NCBI GenBank assembly: GCA_963711635.1 | Contig: CAVQEZ010000019.1 | Coordinates: forward strand, 202,945-266,944 | From: CADEED01 sp963711635 | GTDB lineage: Bacteria; Pseudomonadota; Gammaproteobacteria; Steroidobacterales; Steroidobacteraceae | Direction of reading: 5' to 3' | DNA length: 64,000 bases | In this document: positions 17,025 through 25,576 of the stretch, one piece after another | How the letters are laid out: each line of letters opens with the position of its first letter | How positions within the stretch are numbered: the stretch's first letter is position 1 | Notes under the pieces: model-generated | The model's input: the letters and a program-made list of their open reading frames with translations, nothing else | Told to the model about the DNA's origin: nothing | The model's database searches: none | Made by a program: the position numbers and the translations under genes

Positions 17025-18215
17025 GTGGTGGATCCGTTCTTCGATGCCGAGGTGGTCGAGGACCCACACGGGTACTACGCGCAGCTCCGGGCTACGGATC
17101 CGGTGCACGAACTCCCGGGCACGGGCACCTTCCTGGTCACGCGGATGGAGCTGATCCACGAAGTCGTTGCACAGCCGGCCCTGTTCTCCAGCGTGAGCAC
17201 GAAGTTCCTGCACCACCGGGCGAACGACGGCGCGCCGGGGCTCCGCAGCGCGGTGCCCGGCGGAGACGCCGAGCCGACGACCGGCGCAGTGCTGGCCACT
17301 GCCGACCCGCCCGACCACACCCGCCAGCGCAAGGTGGTCGCCCGGCGCCTGTCGACAACCGCGATGCAGGCGATGGAACCCGAGTTCCACGATCTCGTCG
17401 ATCAAGTCCTCGACGCCGCACTGCCCACCGGCGCGATCGAGTGGATGAGCCAGTTGGCCGAACCGCTCCCGATGATCATGGTGGCCCGGATCCTCGGCCT
17501 CCCCGACGATCAGGCCCCGCGCCTCAAGCAGCAGGGCTACGCCGCGGTCGAGTCGATCAGCGGGTTCGTCTCCGAGGCTCGACTCGCCGAGTTGGGCCCA
17601 CCCATGACGGACGTCGGACCGGTCGTCGATGCCTACCTCGCAGCGCGCGCGTCAGCCCAGTACGACGCCGACACGTTGATCGGCGTCTGCGCGCAGGCCG
17701 TCGACACGGGCGAGCTGACCGACGAGGAAGCGTTCTTCATCCTGTTCCTGCTGGTCTCGGCGGGCGGGGAGTCGACGACGAGCCTGACTGGTACCGGTGT
17801 ACGGATCCTCGCTGAACGCCCGGATCTGCAGGCGCGGCTGCGGCGCGATCCAGAGCTCATTCCCGCCTTCGTGGAAGAGGCGTGTCGGATCGACCCGCCG
17901 TTCCGCGGCCACTACCGGCGCGTGGTCTTCGACGCGGAGCTCGGTGGCGTCGAGCTGCCGGCCGACTCGACCGTCCTGCTCGCGTGGCCGGCAGCCAATC
18001 GTGACGGTGAAGCCTTCCCGAACCCCGATGACATCGACCTCGAGCGGCCGAACCCCCGCCAGCACGTCGGGTTCGGCTGGGGCATCCACCTGTGCGTCGG
18101 CGCCCCGCTCGCCCGGATCGAGGCGAAGGTCGCGTTCGAGCAACTGCTGGCGCGGACGACGTCGTTCGCCATCGACCCCGCGGCGCGACCCCTCGGCATC
18201 ACCGCAGCCTCATGA
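17025..18215 (+). CDS. Cytochrome P450
   Basis: 396 residues, unbroken, starting at GTG (VVDPFFDAEVVEDPHGYYAQ). I-helix motif SAGGESTTS, ExxR in EEACRI, and heme loop FGWGIHLCVGAPLARIE with the cysteine ligand. The threonine of the oxygen-activation motif is kept. The sequence looks like actinobacterial CYPs acting on small hydrophobic compounds. It differs clearly from the P450 at 15,079, so the two are not a recent duplication. Divergent TetR as likely regulator. Confidence 0.93.
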   Translation: MVDPFFDAEVVEDPHGYYAQLRATDPVHELPGTGTFLVTRMELIHEVVAQPALFSSVSTKFLHHRANDGAPGLRSAVPGGDAEPTTGAVLATADPPDHTRQRKVVARRLSTTAMQAMEPEFHDLVDQVLDAALPTGAIEWMSQLAEPLPMIMVARILGLPDDQAPRLKQQGYAAVESISGFVSEARLAELGPPMTDVGPVVDAYLAARASAQYDADTLIGVCAQAVDTGELTDEEAFFILFLLVSAGGESTTSLTGTGVRILAERPDLQARLRRDPELIPAFVEEACRIDPPFRGHYRRVVFDAELGGVELPADSTVLLAWPAANRDGEAFPNPDDIDLERPNPRQHVGFGWGIHLCVGAPLARIEAKVAFEQLLARTTSFAIDPAARPLGITAAS

Positions 18216-18523
18216 TCCGCCGACTCGTCACGCTGCCCCTCGTCCTCGAGGCGTGAACCTAAGAGCGGTCGGCGTAGCCGTGGGATGCCCTGCGTCGGTC
18301 AGTTGTTGTCATTGGTTGGCGAGCCGATCAGTGAGTGAGTGAGTTGGCTGGGTTGGTTGGGAAGGAAATTGAGAGTCGTGAGTGAGTTGGTTCGTGGGTT
18401 GCCGACAGAGGGAGCGAGTGCGGCTCTCCGGTGATGTTTTTGCCGCGACGTCACGCGCGAAGGCCCGACGCCTACACGGTGGTAGACAGCGCCCGGGTAG
18501 GCGACGAGCAGACGGAGGGCCTG
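18216..18523 (+). repeat. Gene-free stretch with interspersed repeat, copy G (arm and 5' core only)
   Basis: From about 18,302 the DNA is a loose tetranucleotide array (GTGAGTGAGTGAGTTGG-type units), ending in GTGGGTTGCCGACAGA at about 18,394-18,410. That matches the start of the repeat core elsewhere. The 3' half of the core (TTTCCCACGCTA) is missing. The rest of the 308 bases holds no gene I can support. A purine-rich site just before 18,524 serves the next gene. Confidence 0.6.
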
Positions 18524-19618
18524 ATGACCACGATCGAGCTGACCGCGGACGACGAGGCGAAGGTCGAGGAGCTCGCCGGCAACCTGTTCATGGCGTGCCT
18601 TGCGACGATGGAGCTCGCCAACGTCGAGCTCGGGTTGCGGCTCGGGCTCTACGAGGCCCTGGCCGGGCGCGGGCGCGGTGACACCCGGCGACGCTCGCTG
18701 CGAAGGCCGGGATCGCCGAGCGCTACGCGCAGGAGTGGCTCGAGCAGCAGGCGGTCGCCGGCATCGTCGATGTCGAGGACACGGCCAGGCCGGCCGCCGA
18801 GCGACGCTTCACGCTCTCGAACGCCCACGCCCACGTGCTGCTCGATGACGACAGCGAGGCGTGCATGAAGCCGTGCGCCGCAGTCGTGCCGTGGGTGGGC
18901 AAGGCGATCGACATCATGGTCGAGGAGTTCCGGCGCGGTGACGGTGCGGCCTTCGGGTTGTTCGACCTTCACGACCTCCAAGCCGCGTTCACGCGGCCGG
19001 TGTTCGCCAACCACCTGATCCAGCGCTGGCTCCCGGCGCTGCCCGACGTGCAGGCGAAGCTCAGCGCGGGTGACCGGGTCCGGATCGCCGAGGTCGGCTG
19101 TGGCGAGGGCTTGGCGGCGATCACCATCGCCCGCGCCTACCCGAACGCAGAGATCGACGGCTTCGACCTCGACGACGCGTCGATCGCCTCCGCCCGGAGG
19201 GCTGCGGCCGACGCCGGTGTCGACGACCGTGCGCGCTTCGAGGTGCGCGACGCCGCCGACCCGACGATCGAGGGCGACTACGACCTGGTGCATGGCGATC
19301 GAGATGCTCCACGACGTGCCCGACCCGGTCGGCATCCTGCGGACCATGAAGACTCTGGCCGGCGCGTCGGGAGCGGTACTCGTGGTCGACGAGCGGACCG
19401 AGGACACCTTCACGGTGCCGACCAACGAGATGGAGCGCTTCTTCTACACGTTCAGCACGCTGCACTGCCTGGCGGTGAGCATGCAGGACGGCGGCGCCGG
19501 TACGGGCACGGTGATCCGGCCGGACACGCTGCGCGGCTACGCCCACGATGCCGGCTTCAGCGACGTCGAAGTGCTCGCGGTCGAACATCCGCAGTTCGTG
19601 CTGATCCGGCTGTCGTGA
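18524..19618 (+). CDS. Class I SAM-dependent methyltransferase with N-terminal dimerisation domain (frameshifted)
   Basis: About 360 residues. The N-terminal winged-helix-like part (MTTIELTADDEAKVEELAGN, RLGLYEALAG, YAQEWLEQQAVAGIVDVED) resembles the rv2258-type domain. The Rossmann methyltransferase domain has motif I VRIAEVGCGEGLAAITIA, acidic residue IDGFDLDD, and MAIEMLHDVPDPVGILRTMK. One-base breaks near 18,680 and 19,293. It ends VLAVEHPQFVLIRLS. Substrate unknown. Confidence 0.85.
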
Positions 19619-19628
19619 CCACGTTCGG

Positions 19629-20432
19629 CTAGCCATCCCGATCTTCCGCTTGCTCTCCTGGACGCCAGCCGACGCGGTCGAGCACCACCCGGCGCAACGG
19701 GATCAGGAGCTCGCGACCGACGCAGCGGCGCAGGATCCGCGCCGCTCTGTGCCGCTGTCGCTCACTGGTACCGGGCAGGTACAGGGATTGGACCAATTCA
19801 TCCACGTCGGCAACGGCTCTGATCAGCAGGGTGAAGGCTCGCCGCTCGTCGGAAACGACCCGCAGCCCGCAACCCGCCGCCGTTGAGGCCACGTGTGCGC
19901 GGGCGAGCGCTTGGTCGTTCGGATAGCTGATCCGGCTTCGGAGCGCCGCCTGCACACGCAAGTACAGCAGCGTGTCACGCACGGGCAGCGGCCCCGAAGC
20001 GGGCAGCAGCCACACGGCGCGACCGCCGGCGCGCAGGACCCGTGACAGCTCGGCGACCGCGGCGCCAAGCGGCTGGATGATCTGCAACCCCATCGCGCAG
20101 GCCGCGGCATCGGACGATCCGGTGGCGATCGGCAGGCGCCCGGCGGTCGCACGCAGCAGTGGTCCGCGGCCCACGCGGGCCGCGGCGGTCAGCTCGGCCG
20201 TCGAAGCGTCCAGGCCGATCCAACCACCGACCCGATCGGCGAGCGGACCGCTCCCGCAGGCGACGTCGAGGACCGGCCCAGCCCGGTCGGCGAACGGCGA
20301 CGCGCACCACTGGTACGGGGCGAGGCCGTCGGACCGGCATCGACTCAGGATGCGTTCGGTGATGCCGGGGTGGGCGGCGTGGAAGGCCGCGAGGTACCCC
20401 GGCCAGTCGGAGGAGCTCGGTAGCCGGCTCAG
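19629..20432 (-). CDS. SAM-dependent methyltransferase
   Basis: A class I methyltransferase: motif I VLDVACGSGPLADRVGGWIG, then LDASTAELTAAAR, post-motif RATAGRLPIATGSSDAAACA and LSRVLRAGGRAVW. The C-terminus (LYLPGTSERQRHRAARILRR) is a lid-like extension. The start is uncertain: the frame is open back into the upstream small gene, and the most likely start overlaps that gene's stop. The SDWPGYLAAFHAAHPGITER region is conserved-looking. Probably cotranscribed with the two genes upstream on the same strand. Confidence 0.75.
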   Translation of the reverse strand: MSRLPSSSDWPGYLAAFHAAHPGITERILSRCRSDGLAPYQWCASPFADRAGPVLDVACGSGPLADRVGGWIGLDASTAELTAAARVGRGPLLRATAGRLPIATGSSDAAACAMGLQIIQPLGAAVAELSRVLRAGGRAVWLLPASGPLPVRDTLLYLRVQAALRSRISYPNDQALARAHVASTAAGCGLRVVSDERRAFTLLIRAVADVDELVQSLYLPGTSERQRHRAARILRRCVGRELLIPLRRVVLDRVGWRPGEQAEDRDG

Positions 20433-20623
20433 GCGCGTCGTCTCGCTCGCTGCACCCCGAAGACGACCAGACCCACGACCACGCCCGCGAGGGCACCGGT
20501 CCACAGCCCGTAGACGAGGTTGTCGAGGAACGGGTTGCCCTTGGTCGTTCCCAGGATGAGCGAACCTACGACGAACCCGGCGAACACGTACAGACCGATG
20601 CGGATCGCGCGATTGCTCAGCAT
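20429..20623 (-). CDS. Small two-helix membrane protein
   Basis: 64 residues with two hydrophobic helices (IGLYVFAGFVVGSLILGTT and LWTGALAGVVVGLVVFGVQ) and a basic C-terminus (RARRRA). The start lies one base from the stop of the DM13 gene, giving tight operon spacing. Function unknown. The positive tail suggests both termini face the cytoplasm. Confidence 0.65.
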   Translation of the reverse strand: MLSNRAIRIGLYVFAGFVVGSLILGTTKGNPFLDNLVYGLWTGALAGVVVGLVVFGVQRARRRA

Positions 20624-20624
20624 C

Positions 20625-21425
20625 TCAGACCGCCTCGAGTGTGGCGTTGGCGATGGGAACGGCGAACTGCTCGCACCATACGAGCACGGTCCAGCCTGCA
20701 TCAGGGTTCGTGCCGCCGGGCACGGCGTAGTCGGACGCTTCACCCTGGTTGCCGCGCTGGGCGCCGAGACTCGTTCCTCCCTTGTCCTGCACGTCGGTGC
20801 CTTGCACCACGTACACGACGGGATCCGGAGTTCCTTCGATCGCGAAGTTCTCGAAGCGAACGACGAACGATCCATTCGCCTCGCGGATGAGGCTCACGGC
20901 TCCGGACCCGCTGTGGCCATCGAGGCCTTTGATCGTTCCGCTCGCCAGTCGCACCGGTCCCGCGGGCGCGGGCGGTGGTGACGGGACGCTCTCGTCGGGA
21001 AGAGGTACTGCACCCTGGGTCGCGGACGACGTTGCGGGCTGTACCTCGGAGGCATCGACGACCGGGCCGCGCACCAGGGTGGTGTTGTCGGTCTCGTCGA
21101 CGTAGTACGGACGAACGATCCAGGCGGCCAGGACGAGGACGATGCCGGTGAGAACGAGCGGTGCGACCCACGCCCACCGCACGAACCGGCGGAGGACGAT
21201 CGCGATCACGACGTAGCCACCGATGATCGCGACCATCGTGAGGAGTCCGCGCCCGCTCTTGAACACGCTGCGGGCAGCCTCGTTCTTGTCGACGAAGAAG
21301 AATCCGAACGTCGCCAGGAACGCTGCTGCCGGCAGGAGGCGCAGGGCCCACTCCCACCAGCGTCGGCCGCGACCATCCGGCGACCCGGGCCCGTCGGTGT
21401 TCCGATCGTCAACCTTCGTCGCCAC
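20625..21425 (-). CDS. Membrane protein with C-terminal DM13 domain
   Basis: About 266 residues from GTG at 21,425, chosen because GGGAGG lies eight bases upstream; an ATG at 21,458 is the alternative. Three hydrophobic helices (LLPAAAFLATFGFFFVD, LLTMVAIIGGYVVIAIVL, APLVLTGIVLVLAAWIV) are followed by an exported Pro-rich linker and a DM13 domain (LASGTIKGLDGHSGSGAVSL, VRFENFAIEGTPDPVVYVV) ending in the conserved cysteine of LVWCEQFAVPIANATL. DM13 domains are proposed redox or electron-transfer modules. Heads a three-gene unit with the small membrane protein and methyltransferase. Confidence 0.8.
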   Translation of the reverse strand: MATKVDDRNTDGPGSPDGRGRRWWEWALRLLPAAAFLATFGFFFVDKNEAARSVFKSGRGLLTMVAIIGGYVVIAIVLRRFVRWAWVAPLVLTGIVLVLAAWIVRPYYVDETDNTTLVRGPVVDASEVQPATSSATQGAVPLPDESVPSPPPAPAGPVRLASGTIKGLDGHSGSGAVSLIREANGSFVVRFENFAIEGTPDPVVYVVQGTDVQDKGGTSLGAQRGNQGEASDYAVPGGTNPDAGWTVLVWCEQFAVPIANATLEAV

Positions 21426-21583
21426 GTCGTCAGCCTCCCGAAGCTGCCTCGTCACCATTGTGCAGCGACGACGACGTGTTGTTGCCGCTCAGCGCGACAG
21501 TTCCCCGAATCGTAAGAGCTCCCCCCGGTGATGGGCGCCGGTCGTGGGCTACAACTGTCGAGCATCGGCGGGGCGAGGGGACC

Positions 21584-22987
21584 ATGACCGATCGCTACGA
21601 CCTGGTCATCGTGGGCATGGGCTCGTGCGGCATGGTCGCGAGCGAGTTCGCGGCCGGCCTCGGGCTCAAGGTCGCAGTGGCGGAGCGGGCCCGGGTGGGC
21701 GGCGACTGCCTGTGGACGGGATGCGTGCCCAGCAAGGCGCTCCTCGCCTCGGCCAAGGTCGCCCACCACATGCGCACCGCCGACCGGTTCGGACTCGACC
21801 CGGTGGAGCCGGCGGTCGACCGGCGTCGGGTGTGGAAGCGGGTCCGTTCGGTCCAGCACGAGATCGCCGCGACCGACGACGACCCGGCTCGCTTCCAGGA
21901 GATGGGCATCGACATCGTGCGCGGTCACGCGAGGCTCACCGGCAAGCACTCGGTGCATGTCGGCGATCGAGAGCTCTCGACCCGTTACGTCCTCCTGTGC
22001 ACCGGCAGCCGGCCGGCGGTGCCGGCGATCCCCGGTCTCGCCGATGCCGGGTACGTCACCAGCGAGACGCTGTTCGAGCTGGAGCGGCCGCCGGCGAGCT
22101 TCGTGAACATCGGCGGCGGACCCATCGCCGTCGAGATGGCGCAGGGGTTCGCCCGCCTCGGCATCTCGATCACGCTGCTGCAGCGAGGCAACCGCATCCT
22201 CCCCCGCGACGAACCGGCCCTCGCCGATCAGCTTGCCGACGTGCTCCGCCTCGAGGGTGCCGACATCAGGTTCGACGTCGTGACCGAACGGGTCGCGGTC
22301 GAGAACGGCAAAAAGGTCGTGCACGGCACCGAGGGTGGGGCGCCGCGGCGTTGGGAGGCGGACGAGATTCTCGTAGCCGTCGGTCGCGTGCCGAACGTCG
22401 ACGATCTCGGGCTCGAGGAACTCGGGATCGAGACCGGACCCAAGGGCATCGCGATCGACGATCGCGGACGCACCCGCGTCGACACCGTGTACGCGGCGGG
22501 CGATCTCGCAGGACGACACCTGTTCACGCACTCGGCCGCCTACGAGGGCGTGCGAGCCGTTCGTGACATGTTCTTCCCAGGGAAAGGACGGGTCACGGCG
22601 AGCGTCCCGTGGTGCACGTTCACCGATCCCGAGCTGGCGCACGCGGGGCTGACCGAAGCCGAGGCGCGCGACCGCCACGGTGGCGACGTGGACGTGTGGC
22701 AGCACGACCTCGCACACAACGACCGCGCGCGCGCGGACGGAGCGTCACGCGGCGCAATCGTGATCATCACGCACAAGAGGACGATCGTCGGTGCGCACGT
22801 GCTCGCCCCGGCGGGGGGCGAGATGATCCACGAGTTCGCCCTCGCGATCGAGGAGCGTGTGAAGCTCGGAGATCTCGCGCAGTTCATGCACGTCTACCCC
22901 ACGATCTCGACATCCGTCGGGCAGCTCGCAGGTGACGCGGCGTTCAAGAAGGCGGAACGACTGCGCTGGCTCGTGCAGCGCCGGTAG
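21584..22987 (+). CDS. Pyridine nucleotide-disulfide oxidoreductase (mercuric reductase/lipoamide dehydrogenase-like)
   Basis: 467 residues, unbroken. FAD site YDLVIVGMGSCGMVASEFA, redox-active disulfide GGDCLWTGCVPSKAL, NAD(P) site FVNIGGGPIAVEMAQGFARL, second FAD motif TVYAAGDLAGRHLF, and C-terminal dimerisation domain. The catalytic His-Glu pair of lipoamide dehydrogenase is only half present (MHVYPTISTS; the Glu is replaced), and there is no vicinal C-terminal Cys pair, so neither true lipoamide dehydrogenase nor MerA is indicated. Substrate unknown. Start supported by GCGAGGGG before ATG at 21,584. Confidence 0.9.
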   Translation: MTDRYDLVIVGMGSCGMVASEFAAGLGLKVAVAERARVGGDCLWTGCVPSKALLASAKVAHHMRTADRFGLDPVEPAVDRRRVWKRVRSVQHEIAATDDDPARFQEMGIDIVRGHARLTGKHSVHVGDRELSTRYVLLCTGSRPAVPAIPGLADAGYVTSETLFELERPPASFVNIGGGPIAVEMAQGFARLGISITLLQRGNRILPRDEPALADQLADVLRLEGADIRFDVVTERVAVENGKKVVHGTEGGAPRRWEADEILVAVGRVPNVDDLGLEELGIETGPKGIAIDDRGRTRVDTVYAAGDLAGRHLFTHSAAYEGVRAVRDMFFPGKGRVTASVPWCTFTDPELAHAGLTEAEARDRHGGDVDVWQHDLAHNDRARADGASRGAIVIITHKRTIVGAHVLAPAGGEMIHEFALAIEERVKLGDLAQFMHVYPTISTSVGQLAGDAAFKKAERLRWLVQRR

Positions 22988-22998
22988 ACGGTTTCCGG

Positions 22999-23823
22999 TC
23001 AGGCCGCGGGGAAGAAGCAGGCGCCCACGGTGCCGCGGCCGGTGTGCGCGCCGACCGACGGCCCGACCTCGTACCGCACGAGCTCCACGACCTCAGAAAG
23101 CTCGCGCAGGCGCGCCTCGTATTCGTCGGCGAGCGCCGGGGCGAGGGCGTCCCCGACACCGACCCGGTGAGGCCGGCCCGACGCCACTTCGGCGACATAG
23201 GTGGTCATGGCTTCGATCGCGGTTTCGACGTCACCGGCCTCGGCGACGACGCTCATCTGCCCGTCCGCGAACGCGAGAACGGGGACTCCCTCGGTCGTCG
23301 AGGCGCCGGGAGCGAGCCGGCCCCCGCGCCGAGCGAGGTCCAGGCCGTTCACGATGAACACGTTGGCGACCGTGGCCGCGGCCGATCGCGCCGCGGCCGC
23401 GGCCGCTACCAGGTCCCCTCCTGACGCGATGGCCTCGCCTGCCGCCCAGACGCAGCAGGCCACCGCGAACGAGGCGGTGCCCGTGTCGATGATCGTCACC
23501 GGCACCGGACTCGAGTCGGCGGCCAGCCCGACGGCGTTGACGGTCCCCGAAGTGTTCGAACCGACGTGAATCGAGAGGATCTCGGTCGCGCCCGCGTCCG
23601 CGCACTGCTCGAAGGTCGAGAGCACGTCACCCGGTGACGGTGCTGCGGTCGAGACGGCGGCGCCGCGCTCCAGCCGGGCATAGAACTCGGCGGTCGTCAG
23701 GTCGAGTCCTTCGCGGAACTGCTCGCCGTCGATGACGATCGAGATCGGGACCACATCGACCTGGTAGCGCTCGAGGAGCAGCGGCGGCAGCTGGGCGCTC
23801 GAATCCGAGACCAGTGCGATCAC
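22999..23823 (-). CDS. DegV family fatty-acid-binding protein
   Basis: 274 residues: IALVSDSSAQLPPLLLERYQ, then VDVVPISIVIDGEQFREGLD, TAAPSPGDVLSTFEQ, and IHVGSNTSGTVNA match the DegV fold, which binds a fatty acid between two domains (FakB-like). There is no FakA kinase in view. Start is GTG at 23,823, one base beyond the stop of the upstream thioesterase, so the two are one operon. A lipid-related role is consistent with the thioesterase neighbour. Confidence 0.92.
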   Translation of the reverse strand: MIALVSDSSAQLPPLLLERYQVDVVPISIVIDGEQFREGLDLTTAEFYARLERGAAVSTAAPSPGDVLSTFEQCADAGATEILSIHVGSNTSGTVNAVGLAADSSPVPVTIIDTGTASFAVACCVWAAGEAIASGGDLVAAAAAARSAAATVANVFIVNGLDLARRGGRLAPGASTTEGVPVLAFADGQMSVVAEAGDVETAIEAMTTYVAEVASGRPHRVGVGDALAPALADEYEARLRELSEVVELVRYEVGPSVGAHTGRGTVGACFFPAA

Positions 23824-23824
23824 T

Positions 23825-24313
23825 TCAGCGCAGGAAGCGGGCGTCGTCGTCGTCGAGCGGCGCGCCTATGGCGTCGACCGCTTGCGCCTCCGACAACACG
23901 GCCATCTCGGCTCGGCCCGTCACGCACGATCTCCCCTTGGCGTCGAGCACGACGGCGTCGGTCGTGATCGAGCGCTCGTTCTCGTCGGTCACGCGAACCT
24001 CGACGCGGTAGGGGCGACCGACGCGGACGGGCCACTCGAACTCAGTCTCGGTGTGCTTCGTGAAGGCGAACTTCTGACTGATCGCGATCGTCGCCCAACT
24101 CATCCCCTCGTCGATGAGGGCGAGCGTCACTCCGCCGTGCACATAGGAGGGCGCGCCGGAGAACTCGGCCGGCAACGTGAAGTCTGCGAACACCACCGCA
24201 GAATCGGTGTCGTGGAAGAACGGCACCCGGAGCCCGCGAGGATTCGCCTCGTCGCATACGAAGCAGTTCGTGTCGAAACCCCAGCGGCGGTTGAGCAACG
24301 GCTCGACGGGCAT
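23825..24313 (-). CDS. PaaI-type hotdog thioesterase
   Basis: 162 residues from ATG at 24,313 (MPVEPLLNRRWGFDTNCFVC). Hotdog-fold motifs: PSYVHGGVTLALIDEGMSWA with the catalytic-type HGG loop and acidic residue, and FAFTKHTETEFEWPVRVGRP. The CFVCDEANPRGLRVPF opening is typical of a family with a Cys-x2-Cys start. Probably hydrolyses acyl-CoA; acyl group unknown. Operonic with DegV. Confidence 0.88.
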   Translation of the reverse strand: MPVEPLLNRRWGFDTNCFVCDEANPRGLRVPFFHDTDSAVVFADFTLPAEFSGAPSYVHGGVTLALIDEGMSWATIAISQKFAFTKHTETEFEWPVRVGRPYRVEVRVTDENERSITTDAVVLDAKGRSCVTGRAEMAVLSEAQAVDAIGAPLDDDDARFLR

Positions 24314-24432
24314 CGGCCCCGGTATAGCCGAGCCGCTGGGTGACCTGTCGACCCCCGGACGTCCCACGCGCCTACTTCGAGCGCGTGGTGACGTAGGTCC
24401 CGATCGCTGTCCCCAAGGAGGCATCCCCAGGA

Positions 24433-25326
24433 CTAGAGATCGTGAGCATCGACAGCGGCGATGAAGCTGGCGACTCGGGACGCGAAGAGCTCGGGTATCT
24501 CGACCGGCAGCATGTGACCGGCGCCGGGGACCACTTCGGCCTCGACGTTCGCGACGAGGCGGCGTGATCGTTCCAGGGCGCGTTGTGCTTTGTTGACGGG
24601 ACTGCTCTCACAGAAGAGCAGCAGCGCTGGAGTGTCGATCATTCGAAGCACGTCATCGGTCATCCGCTTGGGGTACGGCAACTTGGCGCGAAACGTACGG
24701 AGCCCGGCAATGGAGAGCTCGAGGAGAGGTTGGTCGGGAAGCGTGCCGTTGTTGAGCAACCGGAGCAGCCGATGCAGCGCTTTGTCGGACTTGGCGACCG
24801 ACGCCAAGATGCTGTCCGGCAGGATCCTGACGAGGAACGATCCTCGAGGTCTCCCGAGGGCACCGGGCGGGTCGATCGAGGTGACACTGGCGAGCCGGTC
24901 GGGCGCGCGGTGCGCCTGGTTCAGTGCGAGCCAACCACCGTACGAGAGGCCGACGAGGTGTGCACGATCCAATGCAAGCGCGTCGAGCACGTCCTCCATC
25001 CACATTGCAAGGTCGCGGCCGTCACGGATCCTGGACGTCTGCGTGCTGCGTCCCGCATCGCCGATCGTGTCGACCGCGAACACGGGACGGTGCTCGCTCA
25101 ACGCGGCGATGCTGGGAAACCATGATGGCGACGCCACCACGATCGCGTGCAGAAGGACGATCGGGGTGCCGTGCTGTGAGCCGGTGGCGAGGACGTGCGT
25201 GGTGCCGTACCGCGTCTCGACGTCGATCTGCGAGGGTGGGGTGGGCCATGCTTCGAGGGCGTCGTCGTACGCGGTCAGGAACCTGAGACGCGCGTCTTCA
25301 TTGCGGAATCGACCAAGCTGTCCCAT
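24433..25326 (-). CDS. Alpha/beta hydrolase (Bacillus YbfK-like)
   Basis: 297 residues from ATG at 25,326. The nucleophile elbow is VGLSYGGWLAL (Ser), and the catalytic His is in PGAGHMLPVE. The oxyanion region reads VLLHAIVVASPSWFPSIAAL rather than the usual HG, and VFAVDTIGDAGRSTQ matches the YbfK-like carboxylesterase group. The acid residue position (LFCESSPVNK) lacks the usual Asp. An in-frame extension upstream enters the repeat at 25.4 kb and encodes only Thr/His/Leu/Ser low complexity, so I reject it. Substrate unknown. Confidence 0.85.
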   Translation of the reverse strand: MGQLGRFRNEDARLRFLTAYDDALEAWPTPPSQIDVETRYGTTHVLATGSQHGTPIVLLHAIVVASPSWFPSIAALSEHRPVFAVDTIGDAGRSTQTSRIRDGRDLAMWMEDVLDALALDRAHLVGLSYGGWLALNQAHRAPDRLASVTSIDPPGALGRPRGSFLVRILPDSILASVAKSDKALHRLLRLLNNGTLPDQPLLELSIAGLRTFRAKLPYPKRMTDDVLRMIDTPALLLFCESSPVNKAQRALERSRRLVANVEAEVVPGAGHMLPVEIPELFASRVASFIAAVDAHDL

Positions 25327-25396
25327 CGGCACAGACTGCCCGTTCGGGTGAGGGCGTGCATGCGCCGCTCCCTTGACGAGCTCGGTGTGCAACAAC

Positions 25397-25573
25397 TCGG
25401 TGAGTTGAGTCGGTTGGTTGGTGGTGAGTCGGTGAGTGATTGAGTGAGTTGAGTTGGTGAGTTGGTGTGTAAGTAAGTGTGTTGCCGACGTAACTCGGTT
25501 TGCCTTGGCGCAGCTGGGCATCCCGAGGGTTCTGGGAGGTGATTTCCCACGCTAAGCCTCGAGATTTCCCACA
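25397..25573 (+). repeat. Interspersed repeat, copy A (complete)
   Basis: Tetranucleotide arm of GTGAGT/GGTTGGTT-type units at 25,397-25,479. The core at 25,480-25,573 starts TTGCCGACGTAACTCGG, has CCGAGGGTTCTG in the middle, and ends with GATTTCCCAC twice, 12 bases apart, around GCTAAGCCTCGA. It lies between the aldo/keto reductase stop and the hydrolase start, both on the minus strand. Confidence 0.85.
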
Positions 25574-25576
25574 CGG

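Noticed and set aside
21452..22717. Long minus-strand open frame opposite the flavoprotein
   Set aside because: Antisense shadow of a clear flavoprotein disulfide reductase, with biased composition and no motifs.
25327..25521. N-terminal extension of the alpha/beta hydrolase rich in Thr-His-Leu-Ser
   Set aside because: It is translation of the repeat arm. Other arms give similar low-complexity peptides, and homology starts at 25,326.
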